From assembly GCA_030374805.1 (NCBI GenBank), contig JARGSG010000069.1, positions 1 through 64,000 of the forward strand: a stretch of 64,000 nt of DNA, in the 5' to 3' direction. The number at the start of each line of letters is the position of its first letter. Position 1 is the stretch's first letter. This DNA is from Gracilaria gracilis (taxonomy: Eukaryota > Rhodophyta > Florideophyceae > Gracilariales > Gracilariaceae). A model generated the notes under the pieces. That model saw only the letters and a program-made list of their open reading frames with translations. It did no database searches and was not told where the DNA came from. Below, one piece after another: positions 21,716 through 31,835 of this stretch. The position numbers and the translations under genes are program-made.

Positions 21716-22223
21716 TGTAGTACAATGAGACCTCAATGGGTTGGTGCCACGTGGGCCTACTGGTGCGCCTTGCTGGCTGCACTGTACCCAATTGGTATTC
21801 TGTGTTTTATAATTTCTAATTTCTAATTTATAGTCTAGGATAGTTTAGCATTGCTGGCCCATGACAGTAAGTCATGTGCACAGCCGATGACGTCATGCCC
21901 GCATGGGGGATCGGCGTCGGTGCACCTTGTATATATTGTGGTGCACCTCGCCTTTCCCCTCGGGTATTGTAAAGTCAGGCACCATTAGGGCAGTAACTAT
22001 ACCATCTTGGTCACTTGCTACTCTATTACTATTCAGGTTTTACCGCGCGTCGACGTCTACTACCGTACACCTACACGGTCTAGACTAGTTGCCCCGCCGT
22101 TTGCCCCTGCGGGTTTCAAATGCCCTATTACTATATTGGTTGTGTGTTTTTCCCCTTTAGGTTGAGCCCTCGCGCGTTCCCTCTACCAGGCGGACCCCAC
22201 ACCTTATCGGTATTTGTACGACA
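21716..22223 (+). repeat. 3' LTR of family A
   Basis: Starts TGTAGTACAATGAGACC, close to the TGTAGTATAGTGGGCCC start of the B LTR, which fixes the left edge. The right edge is set at ..TTTGTACGACA (22223) because it ends in CA; without the 5' LTR it cannot be confirmed. It contains ACC-N5-GGT sites at about 21787 and 22003 and the TATA region at 21919-21947. Confidence 0.65.
21919..21947 (+). promoter_or_regulatory. TATA region in family A LTR between two GGTGCACC palindromes
   Basis: TATATATT lies between two copies of the 8-bp palindrome GGTGCACC (21919-21926 and 21940-21947). It is the likely core promoter of the LTR, with flanking symmetric protein-binding sites. Inferred from position and sequence only. 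Confidence 0.5.
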
Positions 22224-23277
22224 GGACCCGGAAGACGAATGCTTCCTCTTTCTTCCTCTCTTGTTATTGGAGTCGAAAGTTTTTGGTTCACAGAAGGCCT
22301 CTCACCGTGAGGCTGAACTTCGTATGACAGCAGGGCTTTATGAATCCTTTGCTGCACGATGGACTCGACATCTGTGCGAAAAACTTTTCCGGATGCCTGC
22401 TTCCTTGCAAATGAAAGCGAAAATAACACAGAAACAGCATCTTTAGGGTGCAGGACAACTCGAGAGGTCGAAGGCTTTGCAATTGCCTTTATATTCGCTT
22501 GCTTGCTGTCTTCTTTACGATAAGGAAGACGTGGAACTTGAAGAGCCAGAGTACCCGATATCTGTTTGATATCTCGGCGACAATCCTGGAAAAGCATCTT
22601 CAACGGTTCATAGGTCTCCGGTAGCTCTCTGGCTTCTAATTTACGCACCAGTGCGTCCGAGAGTTCACAAAGTTGTCGACGACGGCGAAAAGAACAGAAG
22701 AGCTGTCGATGGAAACCTGATCTTGAGCAGCTCTGGACTGGGCTTGGGCGAAACGTTGCATCACAGCTTTATGCAACGTATTCTTTAAAATATTTGCATT
22801 ATTGATAAGAGTAATAGCCAATACTTCGCCAATATGAATCGAAGACTCAAAACCTGCATGCATGAGATGCTGTGAAGCAAGGCCTCGAAAGCGGTCTACA
22901 AAGCTCCCCAAGTCCTCCGGCATCTTACATCGCCAGGTACATACCTTGTTGAACGACGAAATTTTGCAGTGTACAATTGAAATAGGTGGATCTACTGCAA
23001 CAAAATAGAATATTTATCGCACAGCCTTGATTTGGTCGTCATGGCAGAATTGAATTTGGCTTCTGGCTTTGGTCTTTTCGACAATACTTTTCTGTGCAGG
23101 CGTAAGTCCATGTTCAAACAGAAGTCGGCCGAGTATAGCATACATCGGTTTGTACTTTCTATTTGGTCCTTTTTCAGCGCCAATGCGTATCATGTCGACC
23201 CACTCCGAGAGATCGCGACGCCATTTTAGTGTGTTTTTCGCGAAGTCAAACTGAGGAACGTCATGAGAATTTGACAT
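22180..23277 (-). pseudogene. Copia-type gag-like pseudogene
   Basis: Starts at the ATG at 23277 (MSNSHDVPQFDFAKNTLKW). The first frame has WRRDLSEWVDMI and YAILGRLLFEHGL, ending in an in-frame TAA at about 23011. The same frame continues with VDPPISIV, ISSFNKV, then LGSFVDRFRGLASQHLMHAG and GEVLAITLINNANI, ending at 22636. A different frame covers the last 150 codons. This layout (W-x-W-x-D start, SFNKV, FVSRFRG-like motif) is typical of Copia-superfamily gag proteins. I see no pol downstream; the reading runs into the family A LTR, which probably cut it. No function is expected. Confidence 0.55.
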
Positions 23278-23316
23278 GATAAACCTCTGCAATCCGGGGC
23301 CCATGACTATGGTATG

Positions 23317-23700
23317 CAAGTTGTGAGGGAATATGTGAGACGCGTGCGCAGAAGAGTACAGACGTTGACGGTGTCGCTTTTTGGGCGAGGTGCAGGGACA
23401 AAAGGGATCTTTCCCGTCTGGCCTCTCTCTTCTTCGAGGGTCAAGGCGGGCTCTCATTTATTAAGGCCTCTCCGTCTCTGTCCAGCGCAGCGCAGCGATC
23501 TCTCCGTCGCCCGAGCTGCCCGTGAGCGGCGGCAGCAGCGCGGCTAACGAGAAAAGCGCTTGCGCTGGACACGTGCGAGAGGATAGCGCAAAGCACATGC
23601 CGACAGCATTGCCTTCGAAACCGCGAGCAGCTTTCCCACCTTCACCACCGCTCCGATGCTCCGTGTTGCGCAACATCGTACCATTACACGCACAACAGTT
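23317..23700 (-). repeat. Possible LTR upstream of the Copia-type gag
   Basis: On the minus strand a TGTTGTGCGTG.. start near 23700 and a ..CACAACTTGCA end near 23317 precede the gag by about 40 bp, as an LTR would. No second copy is in the window, so this rests on position and TG..CA ends only. Confidence 0.25.
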
Positions 23701-23858
23701 GTCTTCAAATCAGCTTTGTAAGCTTTGAGTACTCATGAGTCCTGACAGAGGAAAGCGGAATGCTGTGCGCGCAGCTCCCGGTGGGGCGGAGATGCGCGGC
23801 CGTCTCCGGAAAGCGGAAGCGCTGCAAGTCGTCAACATAGCGCATCTGTTCCGCACTG

Positions 23859-24437
23859 GACAAAAGGCATCCGACTCCCGAAAAGTCCAGGTTCCCTCTC
23901 GTCCTCATTTTCAGCCTTGAGCCTTTCATGGCGTCCAGCACCTCTTATTACTACACGAGACCAACCGGAGGGTAGGAGCGACGGTTGTGATTCCCATTTC
24001 GACGAAGAAGGAGCTTTTCATGGATTTGAAAACCGCAAGTTAGAGCAGCGTGACCACTCTCGACTGCTGAGCAACCCGAGCAGTTTGATGATATTTTCCT
24101 CCCGTACACTTCCATCCGTGGAAAGTGTCATTTAGGTGCGCACGGCCGTTTCGCTGCGAAGCGACACAGCTGTATACATTTCCCGTATACTGCTAGAAAC
24201 GATGTCGTTCAGGAAGTTGTGAAGGCTTTGGCAGCTTCTGGTGCACAAACCGAAGCATCAACTTCAGTCGCGTTGTATCGTTTCATTGCCACAATGACGC
24301 TGGCTGTTGGGTCATGGTTGTTACAGCAACTGTTCCGAACGCACCGATTTGGGATCTATGGCCGACTTTCGACAATATGGGATTGGTATTGCTGGTTTTC
24401 TTGCCGTTGACTGTTGTTTTGCTTCCGCAAATGTCTC
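23859..24437 (+). repeat. Dispersed repeat R1, copy 1 (left part)
   Basis: Aligns along its length with 31836-32455, for example CTCCCGTACACTTCCATCCG, GTATACATTTCCC, CGTTTCATTGCC and GCCGACTTTCGACAAT. In one plus frame both copies encode TRDQ, then DSPFDEEGAFDGFEN-like and SSRTLPSVESV segments, interrupted by stops. This looks like the remains of a mobile element that I cannot name. Confidence 0.65.
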
Positions 24438-24472
24438 TGATGATGTACTACGTAGTACGTAGTACATCATCA
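24438..24472. repeat. Perfect 35-bp inverted repeat
   Basis: Arms of 17 nt (TGATGATGTACTACGTA and its reverse complement) flank a single G. It marks the left edge of about 360 bp present in R1 copy 1 but absent from copy 2. Confidence 0.9.
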
Positions 24473-24795
24473 CCAACACAAAAAGAGGCAAGTACGACGT
24501 ACTTGTCGAAGTGCAGAAATAGCGATCGTAACTGTTTGCACGAAGACATACTTATGACTGATCTTATGCTAATCTAATGCTGGCTAGGAGTCTTGCATGT
24601 GATAAACCGATCAAACTTTCATGCTTAGGCGTTAAGCTCAATGGAAGCGTCTTGGTGTTCCGTGTGAAACTTTGTTTCAGAATTCGCTACGCGGGACAGA
24701 TGTGTTGGTGTTCGTTCGTACGAAAGATGAATGCATTGAAATGATGACTTCAATGGGACGGTCTGCAGAGCGAGTATACCAACCATTGACAACTA
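24473..24795. other. Insertion-like segment inside R1 copy 1
   Basis: R1 similarity to copy 2 stops at 24437 and resumes at about 24796 (CTGCGTGCTGT..GGGTCGCTGT). The intervening DNA starts with the 35-bp palindrome and has no recognised ORF. Confidence 0.4.
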
Positions 24796-24900
24796 GGTAT
24801 CTGCTGCGTGCTGTGTGCTGGCTTGAACTGTTTCGAGAGAAGAACGGGTCGCTGTGTCATATATCTGAAGATAAACACAAAGATATGAGTGCCCGGTCAG
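24796..24900 (+). repeat. Dispersed repeat R1, copy 1 (right part)
   Basis: CTGCGTGCTGT..TTCGAGAG..GGGTCGCTGT matches 32490-32540 and AAACACAAAGATAT matches about 32795. This is the end of the repeat after the insertion. Confidence 0.5.
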
Positions 24901-25922
24901 TTCGAGCTCCGGCCACCGACGGCGCAAAAAGCAACGCTCCAGTGGTGACAAGTGATGTGGTGGTGGTGATCTCGAATCAGGCATTACAGTAAAATTTAAG
25001 TCAATACTGTACTCGCTGCTTCACGTTGAGAAACGCCACGCCATTCCGCCTGGACAGCGCTCACACGCGTACAAGCATTGCACCTGCCATTACAACAAAC
25101 CCATTTCCGCAATTTGAACTTGAATAAAACGTGCCCACGTAAGAGCAACGCCACAAGCAGGAAACCTTTTTGGTGTGATTCCGAACATGAGTCGACGGGG
25201 AGTTGCTCGCCACAACTTGAACGCAGCAGCGATTACCAGCGAAAGTTTGGCGCCCGCCTCGAACTCGACCTGCCGCTGCGCCCAGAAAACTTGAGGTACC
25301 TTTGGTACCTTCATCGCATCGTTGTCCCGCAGATGCACCAAATCAACTTCGGGGTCCAGCAATGCAAACGCCATCCATATGTGTGGCGAGCTGCGAGAGC
25401 GCCACATTACAGTGCTGTAATTCAATTTTTAGCAACCGCCGCTGAGGCTGTGTCAGCCGAGTTGCAACTCGAGCCGCCACCACAGACGCCTGTGCTCGCC
25501 CGCCTGCCAGTCTGTTTGCCCCTCGCATTCCTTGCGAACCAACCGTCTTGGCCGTGTCTTCTTCTGTGCGGTTCCATAGCCCTCGCTAGCCCGTCCCCTT
25601 TGTGTCATTTGCTTCGCCTCTCTTTCTCTGCTGACTATCTCTTCGCATCCTCAAGTTTCGCATCATTGTGCTGCGAGTGTTTGCACAGTTTCTATCTGAA
25701 CTGGTGTCGTTCTTTTTCGTTGATCCACGTTCCTTTGCTCCAGCAACACTCTCTTTCTGTCACCGGGTGTGCTTTTTCCACCTTCTGTGCCCAACTTCAC
25801 TTTGGCTCCAGTTCTCTAAAGCTGTGTCGGAGTTTAACGAGAACTACGTAGACTCAGGCTCTATTATTCAGCATTATTTGTTTTTCTGCTCCTCTTGTTG
25901 CATTTCGAGTCTTTCCATCGCA
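24901..25922. other. Gap with pyrimidine-rich leader, no clear gene
   Basis: Open frames occur on both strands but none shows a recognisable domain or consistent character. From about 25540 to 25920 the plus strand is strongly pyrimidine-rich, as a promoter or 5' UTR of the next gene might be. Confidence 0.35.
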
Positions 25923-26423
25923 ATGTGTTGCTTTAACACAACACAATTGAGGTCTTCCACTTGCGAGGGAGCAAAAAAAGTTCCTGCTCGCAAATCATTG
26001 TTCAAGAACAGCCTCTCCAAATCGCTACGAAAACCACGCCGGTCTTCTAAGGCGCTTCCTCACCCTATAGAATGGCAGTGCAAGATGCAATCCTTTCGAT
26101 CCACACTCGAATTCCATTTCTCGGAGGGGGTCAAACTTCCTCTTCTACTACCCCGGTCAATGGAATCACACTTTCCTTTGTACGAAGCTTCTCCGTGCCC
26201 CTCACCAGCCGCGATAGAAGATAAAGAAATCCCAACTGATTTACCGCCACTTGAAAGCGAAACCGCTACTGAAACCACCTCGCTCGGACTTTCACTTCCT
26301 GAGTTGGACTCACGGATGGGTATTGGAGGCCTTGATCTGTTCCAATTCACAATAGCCTCAAAATCATTACCAAGCGTTGCACAAATTCTTGAGGCAATGA
26401 AGAATGACAAACCGGACACTTGA
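25923..26423 (+). CDS. Hypothetical protein, 166 aa
   Basis: ATG at 25923 chosen because the sequence before it in this frame is hydrophobic and Cys-rich in an irregular way. From MCCFNTTQL the protein has a basic Ser/Lys stretch (KKVPARKSLFKNSLSKSL, residues about 20-45) and then an acidic, Glu/Ser/Pro-rich half (EIPTDLPPLESETATET). The C-terminus ends FTIASKSLPSVAQILEAMK. No known domain. Composition suggests a small disordered nuclear or regulatory protein, but that is a guess. It may be non-coding. Confidence 0.4.
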   Translation: MCCFNTTQLRSSTCEGAKKVPARKSLFKNSLSKSLRKPRRSSKALPHPIEWQCKMQSFRSTLEFHFSEGVKLPLLLPRSMESHFPLYEASPCPSPAAIEDKEIPTDLPPLESETATETTSLGLSLPELDSRMGIGGLDLFQFTIASKSLPSVAQILEAMKNDKPDT

Positions 26424-27676
26424 ATAGGCCTATCTCGAAAACAAACGAGAAGTAGCACCCAAAAGGCAAACAAGCGCCTCCTCTGGGATGCTGATTTCTC
26501 TCCTCATGTGTTTTGGAATAGAAACCATAGAAACATGGATGTATCAGATCGTCCTCTTGCACTCTGGTTGAATTAACTTTTCACGAGCCTCGTATTCGTC
26601 CATGAGAGAGAGAGAGAAATGGAAGGAGGGAAAGGCGATTCAAAGTACATTGGCTGGGCTGGCAACATGAGAATTTAATAGAGAATGAAGTGTACGGTCT
26701 CTGTCCCAAGCTGCTCTCTTCAGCAAGAAGTATAGGGCTCTCACGTTGGTCTATTAGACACATACTACACAGTTTGTCGAAATGTAAGCAAATTGCGATT
26801 TAAAATTTGAAAACTTAAAAGGCCGTTTAGCATGTTAAGAATACCCAGTAGATAGACTCATATACAGCCAAAGTGTGGAACAGATTGGTACCCAGGAAAG
26901 TGAAAATCTACAAAGGTAGCGTTCCGCTACCAACCGTAAGAAACCGCCGGTGGCTCTCACCTGAATAGGGTACGTGGTCATTGGTGATCGAAGACACAGG
27001 TATTGTAGTTCTGTAACTGGCGGTTTCAATATGATATAGGTCATGAATATTACGTCGCTGGTTGGTGAGCATATTGACTGACTGTGATGAAGGGCACACA
27101 GTGACAGATCGAGCTCACAACTAGCCTAAACTTTCAGGAACAACATGTCCTACATATCTAAGTTCCTTTTATACATAACAAGTACAAATACAGATTCATA
27201 TGGCCATGAGATGGTGATGGGTTTTCTCATTATGGCAGTACTAAAAAGGGACCGTGAGCATGTGTGTCACATTACAATGTGACACACTTGGTTGTGATTC
27301 ACATCGTTTGAGTCCAGATGTAGCCCTGATTGACATCGGTCTGTTGACACCAGTCTCAAAATTTCCGTTTTCCTGAACACGGACGGTTTCCAATCTGGGC
27401 GGAAGTACTGTTCCATCAGCAATGGGCCGGGAACGAGGAAAATGACTCTTGAAGCAGGCTGTATCGTTGACGTCGGTCACTCCTTTGGTGCGGAGGCTTT
27501 GTAAAGCTTCAGGTAACGCCTGCTTTGAGTTTCATTCATCGTACCCCGGAGACATGCGAAGGAAGCCCGGGATTTTCATTGTTGCTCCCTCGTTCGTGAG
27601 CTTGTTGAGCGCCATTTGTGTAAACGTAGAAGACCTAATACTCCATACGTTTTTGCACCCGCACGCGCGGTTACCC
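26424..27676. other. Intergenic, no gene seen
   Basis: AT-richer DNA with only short frames. It contains a short AG run near 26605 and the inverted repeat at 27262-27287. Confidence 0.5.
27262..27287. repeat. 26-bp inverted repeat
   Basis: GTGTGTCACATT, AC, AATGTGACACAC: 12-nt perfect arms with a 2-nt spacer, in otherwise plain intergenic DNA. Confidence 0.85.
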
Positions 27677-28006
27677 ATGGAGCTCTCCAAATGTGAGACA
27701 TTCTTTGCCACACGGCCAGCTGAACGAGGAAGACAGGACGAAACGAGGGCTCTTCGACAAATGACTTTGGTCCCATGTAAGCGAACGAGGGTGGTGTGTC
27801 ATGTTAAACTCGCAGAAGCTGAAGTGCGCACCCGTACCGATTTTGCATGCCCAAGAGAACAACTCTGGGAACTGCAAGAGGCAGAAATTCAGCTTCATCG
27901 ACGACGACCATCAGTGAAACGGCTTTTGTGCAAAAGAGTGTGTACGTTTAGATTGAGAATGAAGAAGAACGTTCCAATTCGAACGGCGGCGCATGAAGAA
28001 GAGTAG
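27677..28006 (+). CDS. Possible small hypothetical protein, 109 aa
   Basis: ATG at 27677 (MELSKCETFFATRP) to a stop at 28006, inside a longer open frame. The protein is strongly basic, rich in Arg, Lys, Glu and Cys, with no recognised domain. Purine-rich DNA here keeps frames open by chance, so it may not be a gene. Confidence 0.2.
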   Translation: MELSKCETFFATRPAERGRQDETRALRQMTLVPCKRTRVVCHVKLAEAEVRTRTDFACPREQLWELQEAEIQLHRRRPSVKRLLCKRVCTFRLRMKKNVPIRTAAHEEE

Positions 28007-29175
28007 GGAAAGAAGAAAGATCGAAACAAAATGAAGACTAGACAAGTCAAATGACACCAGAGACCAGAGATTCAGGAAGCGAATGAAGTGACCAAGAAGA
28101 TGCGATAGTGAAAGTAGACGATGTGGACGGAATGAGTTAGCAACGGCGGACTATTGAAGTGAGAAAGAAGGCCGTGAGGCGAAGGAGTTGGACGGGAGAA
28201 CCGCGTATTGAGACGTTGCTGCGCTTGCGGCGGCGCGGACGCGCTCACCACTTCGGCGTTGCAGACTCACAGACGGACGCCAGCGGCGACCGCGACGGCG
28301 ACCTGCTGCAGCGCATTCCCAAATCGTCGACGATCTCCACAAATTGTGTCAGCGCGAGATGACGACGTCTTGTGTTGTACACGTGTCACGATGTACACCG
28401 TGTCCCAACTGTGAGAATTCGTCTTTCGCTTGACCAGTTCTCACAGTCCCTTTCTATTTCCACGCACGACACCTGCCCACGTTCCTAAAAAAGGCAGGCC
28501 ATTATGATTGAAAAAGCTATTTTTATACCAATTGAAGTGACGTGTATCGCGTGTCACTCAAGCACACGTGGACGACATTCGCAACGTTTCACCGGCGAAA
28601 CGTCGCCTTCATGGGACAGACTGCGATTCAATTGGGAGCTCCATATCGCAAGAGCACGTGACCGTTTCACGCGTCCCACCTCTAACCGCGAACTCTTGAT
28701 GCCCGTTCCTCCAGCCTTCGCCTTCGTCGCCGCTGGGTCTGACCGCCTCGTTAAGCTTTGAACGCTGCCAATTTCGACCTCGCGCACGAATCTTCAGCCT
28801 TGCAGCGAATGAATCGCTGCATGACGCCAACGATCAAACACCATGATGCTGCTAATGTAGAACAACACTCAAAATGGTCAACTTTGACCGCTCATATCAC
28901 CGTCACGCAATCATTCCAACCAGGGCGCTCTTTTCAGCACAATTTGCTTCCAGCACTATGTTCGATGGCCTTGGGAAATATTTACATCGGCTATTGAGTG
29001 AGTGAGAAACCTTGAGACAGAGCGCATGGCGTGGACAATTTGCAGCTGGGACCGTCCCCATAGCACGTTTTCCTCACGCACCAACATCTTTGACTTCAAG
29101 AATCCTCGAAAACGTTCGCAACTCCTTCAAGAATCTGTCCGTACCACCAAACGTATCCCCCTACTGTCCCTTACT
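28007..29175. other. Intergenic and 5' region, no clear gene
   Basis: Short frames only. A 10-nt inverted repeat (ACTGTGAGAA at about 28409 and TTCTCACAGT at about 28437) lies in it. The next gene is open upstream of its likely ATG. Confidence 0.4.
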
Positions 29176-30636
29176 ATGGCACTACCGGCAGGAAAAGAGC
29201 ATGTTCTTCCAAAGGCATATCAAGAGCAGATTGAGAAGGACATTCTCGCTCGAATGCGGCAAACGCCCACACAAACACATGGGGACGACCCCTTACATCC
29301 GCTTTCCACGAAATTGTTACACAACGGAAACAAGAATGTAATGTCTTCACACCTCTCGTTTCCTCTTGAAGCCCCAAGAAAAGCTAGCACATCTCAATGT
29401 GAGACGAAGTCATCGCCCGTACCGATCGCCCACGCGTCAGCCTCAAGGAACCGCAAACGAAAACTAGTCGACCCGCACACGCTTCCATCAAAGACGATAA
29501 AGAGCTCTACAAGTGCTCACGACGCAGCAACTATGCGATCGATTCGTCCATGTCTCAAGATCAGGCCATCATCTCCATGTTCCCGAGAGATGGTTGAGGC
29601 TGACAAATCCAGCGCCTCAAGTCCAAACTCTCGTCAAAGGCGTCTTGTCAATCGCTCACGCCCCATTCGTGAATGCTCAGTGCAATGGAGGGCGGAGAAG
29701 AACGTAAATTTCTCTCGTGGAACGAAAAGGCCTGCCGCAGATGCTTTGGATTCTCCGACACCATGCAAGAAGGAGAAAAATTCACACAAGCCATCAACGG
29801 AATCCGAACGAATCAAAGTCTGTGGACCTCATCCCCATTTTGAAATGGACAATGCGAAGCTTCTTTACGAAAGCTGCAGGGGTTTGCCAACATCTTCTAG
29901 TGAACCTGTACAATCAGTCCCACAGACACTACAAACAAAAGGTTACAAGACGAATAAAAGCATTGGAGGAAAGAAGCTGCAATCCATCGCTACTGTGAAG
30001 AACGATACAACGCAGCCGTCAGAGTGGAAGAAGAAGAATCGCTCAGAGCGTCTCCAGGAGTCAATTGAGAGTGATTTGAACTCGCCAACGAGCCTAAATC
30101 GATCAGATACTCGTGCACAACTGTCACAAAAGCCTCAGTGCATCAAGAAAAATGGTCCTGGACGAAGCGTTTTGGTAAACCGGCCAAAGTTGCGTACAAA
30201 ATCATCGAGCTCTGCGAAAGGGAATGCCTCAACGCATGGCACATCTGGCGGTTTGGGTGATTCGTTCCCAAAGAACACACGAAGTTCGTCGAAACAGTTA
30301 GGAGACCATTGGAAAAGTGTCGAAATCGATCGAGCTGGGGTGAAGCCCGAACAGCGTGGGAGAAAACGCCGTGTGGAAAACGTGATGGAAGGAATCGGGC
30401 TGAGCTCGACGAAGCCGAAGCCATCACCGAATGGCGTTACGAAGCTGGTGAGCGGGAAGCTTCATGCACCGACGGCCATTGACGAGGAAAGAAGGGCGTG
30501 GAGGCGGGCGTCGGCGAAGGGGAAACGGAGCAATCGATGCATGAACAAAAAGAAGGGTACATTCGAGATCAGCAGGGCTGAGTGGGACAGTCTGCCTGTG
30601 CTCAGCGACGGCAAGGGCCCCACGATTTGGAAATGA
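29176..30636 (+). CDS. Hypothetical basic, Ser/Lys-rich protein, 486 aa
   Basis: Single-exon frame. The ATG at 29176 (MALPAGKEHVLPKAYQ) is preferred because the protein becomes regular from there; the frame is open further upstream without a clear start. It is low-complexity, Lys/Arg/Ser/Thr-rich and probably disordered, with many K/R clusters that could act as nuclear localisation signals (KKKNRSERL, RGRKRRVENV). Two ordered-looking parts: residues 12-28 (YQEQIEKDILARMRQTP) and the extreme C-terminus (GTFEISRAEWDSLPVLSDGK). Length, composition and the conserved-looking ends suggest a chromatin or kinetochore-associated factor, but I recognise no family. Confidence 0.6.
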   Translation: MALPAGKEHVLPKAYQEQIEKDILARMRQTPTQTHGDDPLHPLSTKLLHNGNKNVMSSHLSFPLEAPRKASTSQCETKSSPVPIAHASASRNRKRKLVDPHTLPSKTIKSSTSAHDAATMRSIRPCLKIRPSSPCSREMVEADKSSASSPNSRQRRLVNRSRPIRECSVQWRAEKNVNFSRGTKRPAADALDSPTPCKKEKNSHKPSTESERIKVCGPHPHFEMDNAKLLYESCRGLPTSSSEPVQSVPQTLQTKGYKTNKSIGGKKLQSIATVKNDTTQPSEWKKKNRSERLQESIESDLNSPTSLNRSDTRAQLSQKPQCIKKNGPGRSVLVNRPKLRTKSSSSAKGNASTHGTSGGLGDSFPKNTRSSSKQLGDHWKSVEIDRAGVKPEQRGRKRRVENVMEGIGLSSTKPKPSPNGVTKLVSGKLHAPTAIDEERRAWRRASAKGKRSNRCMNKKKGTFEISRAEWDSLPVLSDGKGPTIWK

Positions 30637-30955
30637 GATGAGCTCGCGAACGTATCGATAACAGCGTGTGCATTAAAGCTTTTAACGCCCTCCATGCAGT
30701 TTTAGAGGGTCGCGGCCCCGCTTAGCGTGACCGTTGAGTTTCTCCTCTAGATACGATAGCGTTCGGAAGGCGAATCTTCGACGACAAACAGGCGCATCTT
30801 ACTGGTGCCAGGCAAGTGCATTGTGCCAGTAGATACATGTAGCTAAGCTTGTTAAGAAACTCTTTCTCTCAAGAGCAAAAGGGTTTTCAATTCTCGAAAG
30901 GAACCACAGCAGTGTATTTATTTGGCATATACTCCTCAACTGTTGTGCTAACTCA
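30637..30955. other. Convergent intergenic space
   Basis: Separates two genes that end toward each other. Nothing else seen. Confidence 0.5.
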
Positions 30956-31504
30956 CTACTCAATTCCAGTAGCCCTGCCTATAACAGTAGTAACCATTAT
31001 TGCATTGTCAAAAACCAACACAGCTGTTCCTCCGTCGGGTGGATCGTCGTCATCGTGTCGGCAACCTCTACAAGAGCAGAGGTAGCGGCGTTTATAAATG
31101 TCCTTCATATTGATGTCCCGCGAGATTGCCTCCGATAAACCCATATTCATTTCGTTACATGCAATATCGAAAGCGTCAGCGGTTGTTATGACGAATGAAG
31201 TCGCATAACACTTTTCCTCATTAGTTTCAAGTTTAAACTTTTTGTGTCGAATCTGCCTTAGCGATATCTCCATCGCTTTTCCATTGAGGAATGCCGACCA
31301 TGTCAACCTGCGCCCACCCCGCTTTCTTCTGTACTCATTAAGTTGGTTGAACGCATGCTCGTCCCATGATAATCTCCTTTGAAATTTGTCTTTGTCTTGG
31401 AATCTAAAGCGGAATCGATCGCGTCCATACTCTTCCGCAAAATGAAAGCCAATAGGAGGCTTAGCCTCCTTTTTTTTTCCTCCTGCATTTCTTGTTTGGC
31501 TCAT
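30956..31504 (-). CDS. Hypothetical protein, 182 aa
   Basis: Complete frame from the ATG at 31504 (MSQTRNAGGKKKEAK). The N-terminus is basic, followed by an aromatic and charged part (FRFRFQDKDKFQRRLSWDEHAFNQL, in pieces), then a Cys-rich segment (YLCSCRGCRHDDDD) near residue 145 that could bind a metal, and a hydrophobic C-terminus. It reads like a real folded protein, but I recognise no family. It is convergent with 29176-30636. Confidence 0.5.
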   Translation of the reverse strand: MSQTRNAGGKKKEAKPPIGFHFAEEYGRDRFRFRFQDKDKFQRRLSWDEHAFNQLNEYRRKRGGRRLTWSAFLNGKAMEISLRQIRHKKFKLETNEEKCYATSFVITTADAFDIACNEMNMGLSEAISRDINMKDIYKRRYLCSCRGCRHDDDDPPDGGTAVLVFDNAIMVTTVIGRATGIE

Positions 31505-31835
31505 CTTTTTCTACTTAGAAGTTCGCTACACTGATATATGTCTGCTCCAATGTGTTTGGTGCTGGCTTTGTTTGATCGATGGACTTTGCCTCTCTTGGAC
31601 CTGCTCTTATACCGTTGTTCTCGTAACATGCGTTTTGAAGCGGGTGCTTATAATTAAACTCACTGCAGAGTATGAAAGGTTTGTTCTTCATATAATATTT
31701 GTTTTGCAAATACTGTGTGAATCTTATCTGATAACGGACCCTATCCATATGAAAATAGCCACAATTTCTATACCTTTAAAAAAATGAATGCGAGAGCACT
31801 CGACAGAATTGCTGGCTTCAGTTTCATTTCATAAA
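31505..31835. other. Intergenic, no gene seen
   Basis: Upstream region of the minus-strand gene; AT-rich, no recognised signal. Confidence 0.5.

Larger units (their letters stand above)
1164..22223 (+). mobile_element. Ty3/gypsy chromovirus family A, degenerate, interrupted by element B
   Basis: Order: gag (1284-3450), protease start (3471-3721), inserted element B (3722-13734), rest of protease with RT, RNase H, integrase and chromodomain (13740-17747), non-coding cassette (about 17961-18265), antisense ORF (21639-18746), purine tract, 3' LTR (21716-about 22223). The protein reads across the B insertion once B and one CCGCT duplicate are removed. There is no 5' LTR inside the window; element D lies directly left of the gag leader, so D probably inserted into the 5' region of A and the missing LTR lies further left. 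Frameshifts and stops in gag and pol show that A is not autonomous now. Confidence 0.85.

Noticed and set aside
25078-25851. 257-codon plus frame as a protein gene
   Set aside because: It is a mixture of basic and Leu/Ser/Cys-rich stretches without domain, overlapping other equally long frames in pyrimidine-rich DNA.
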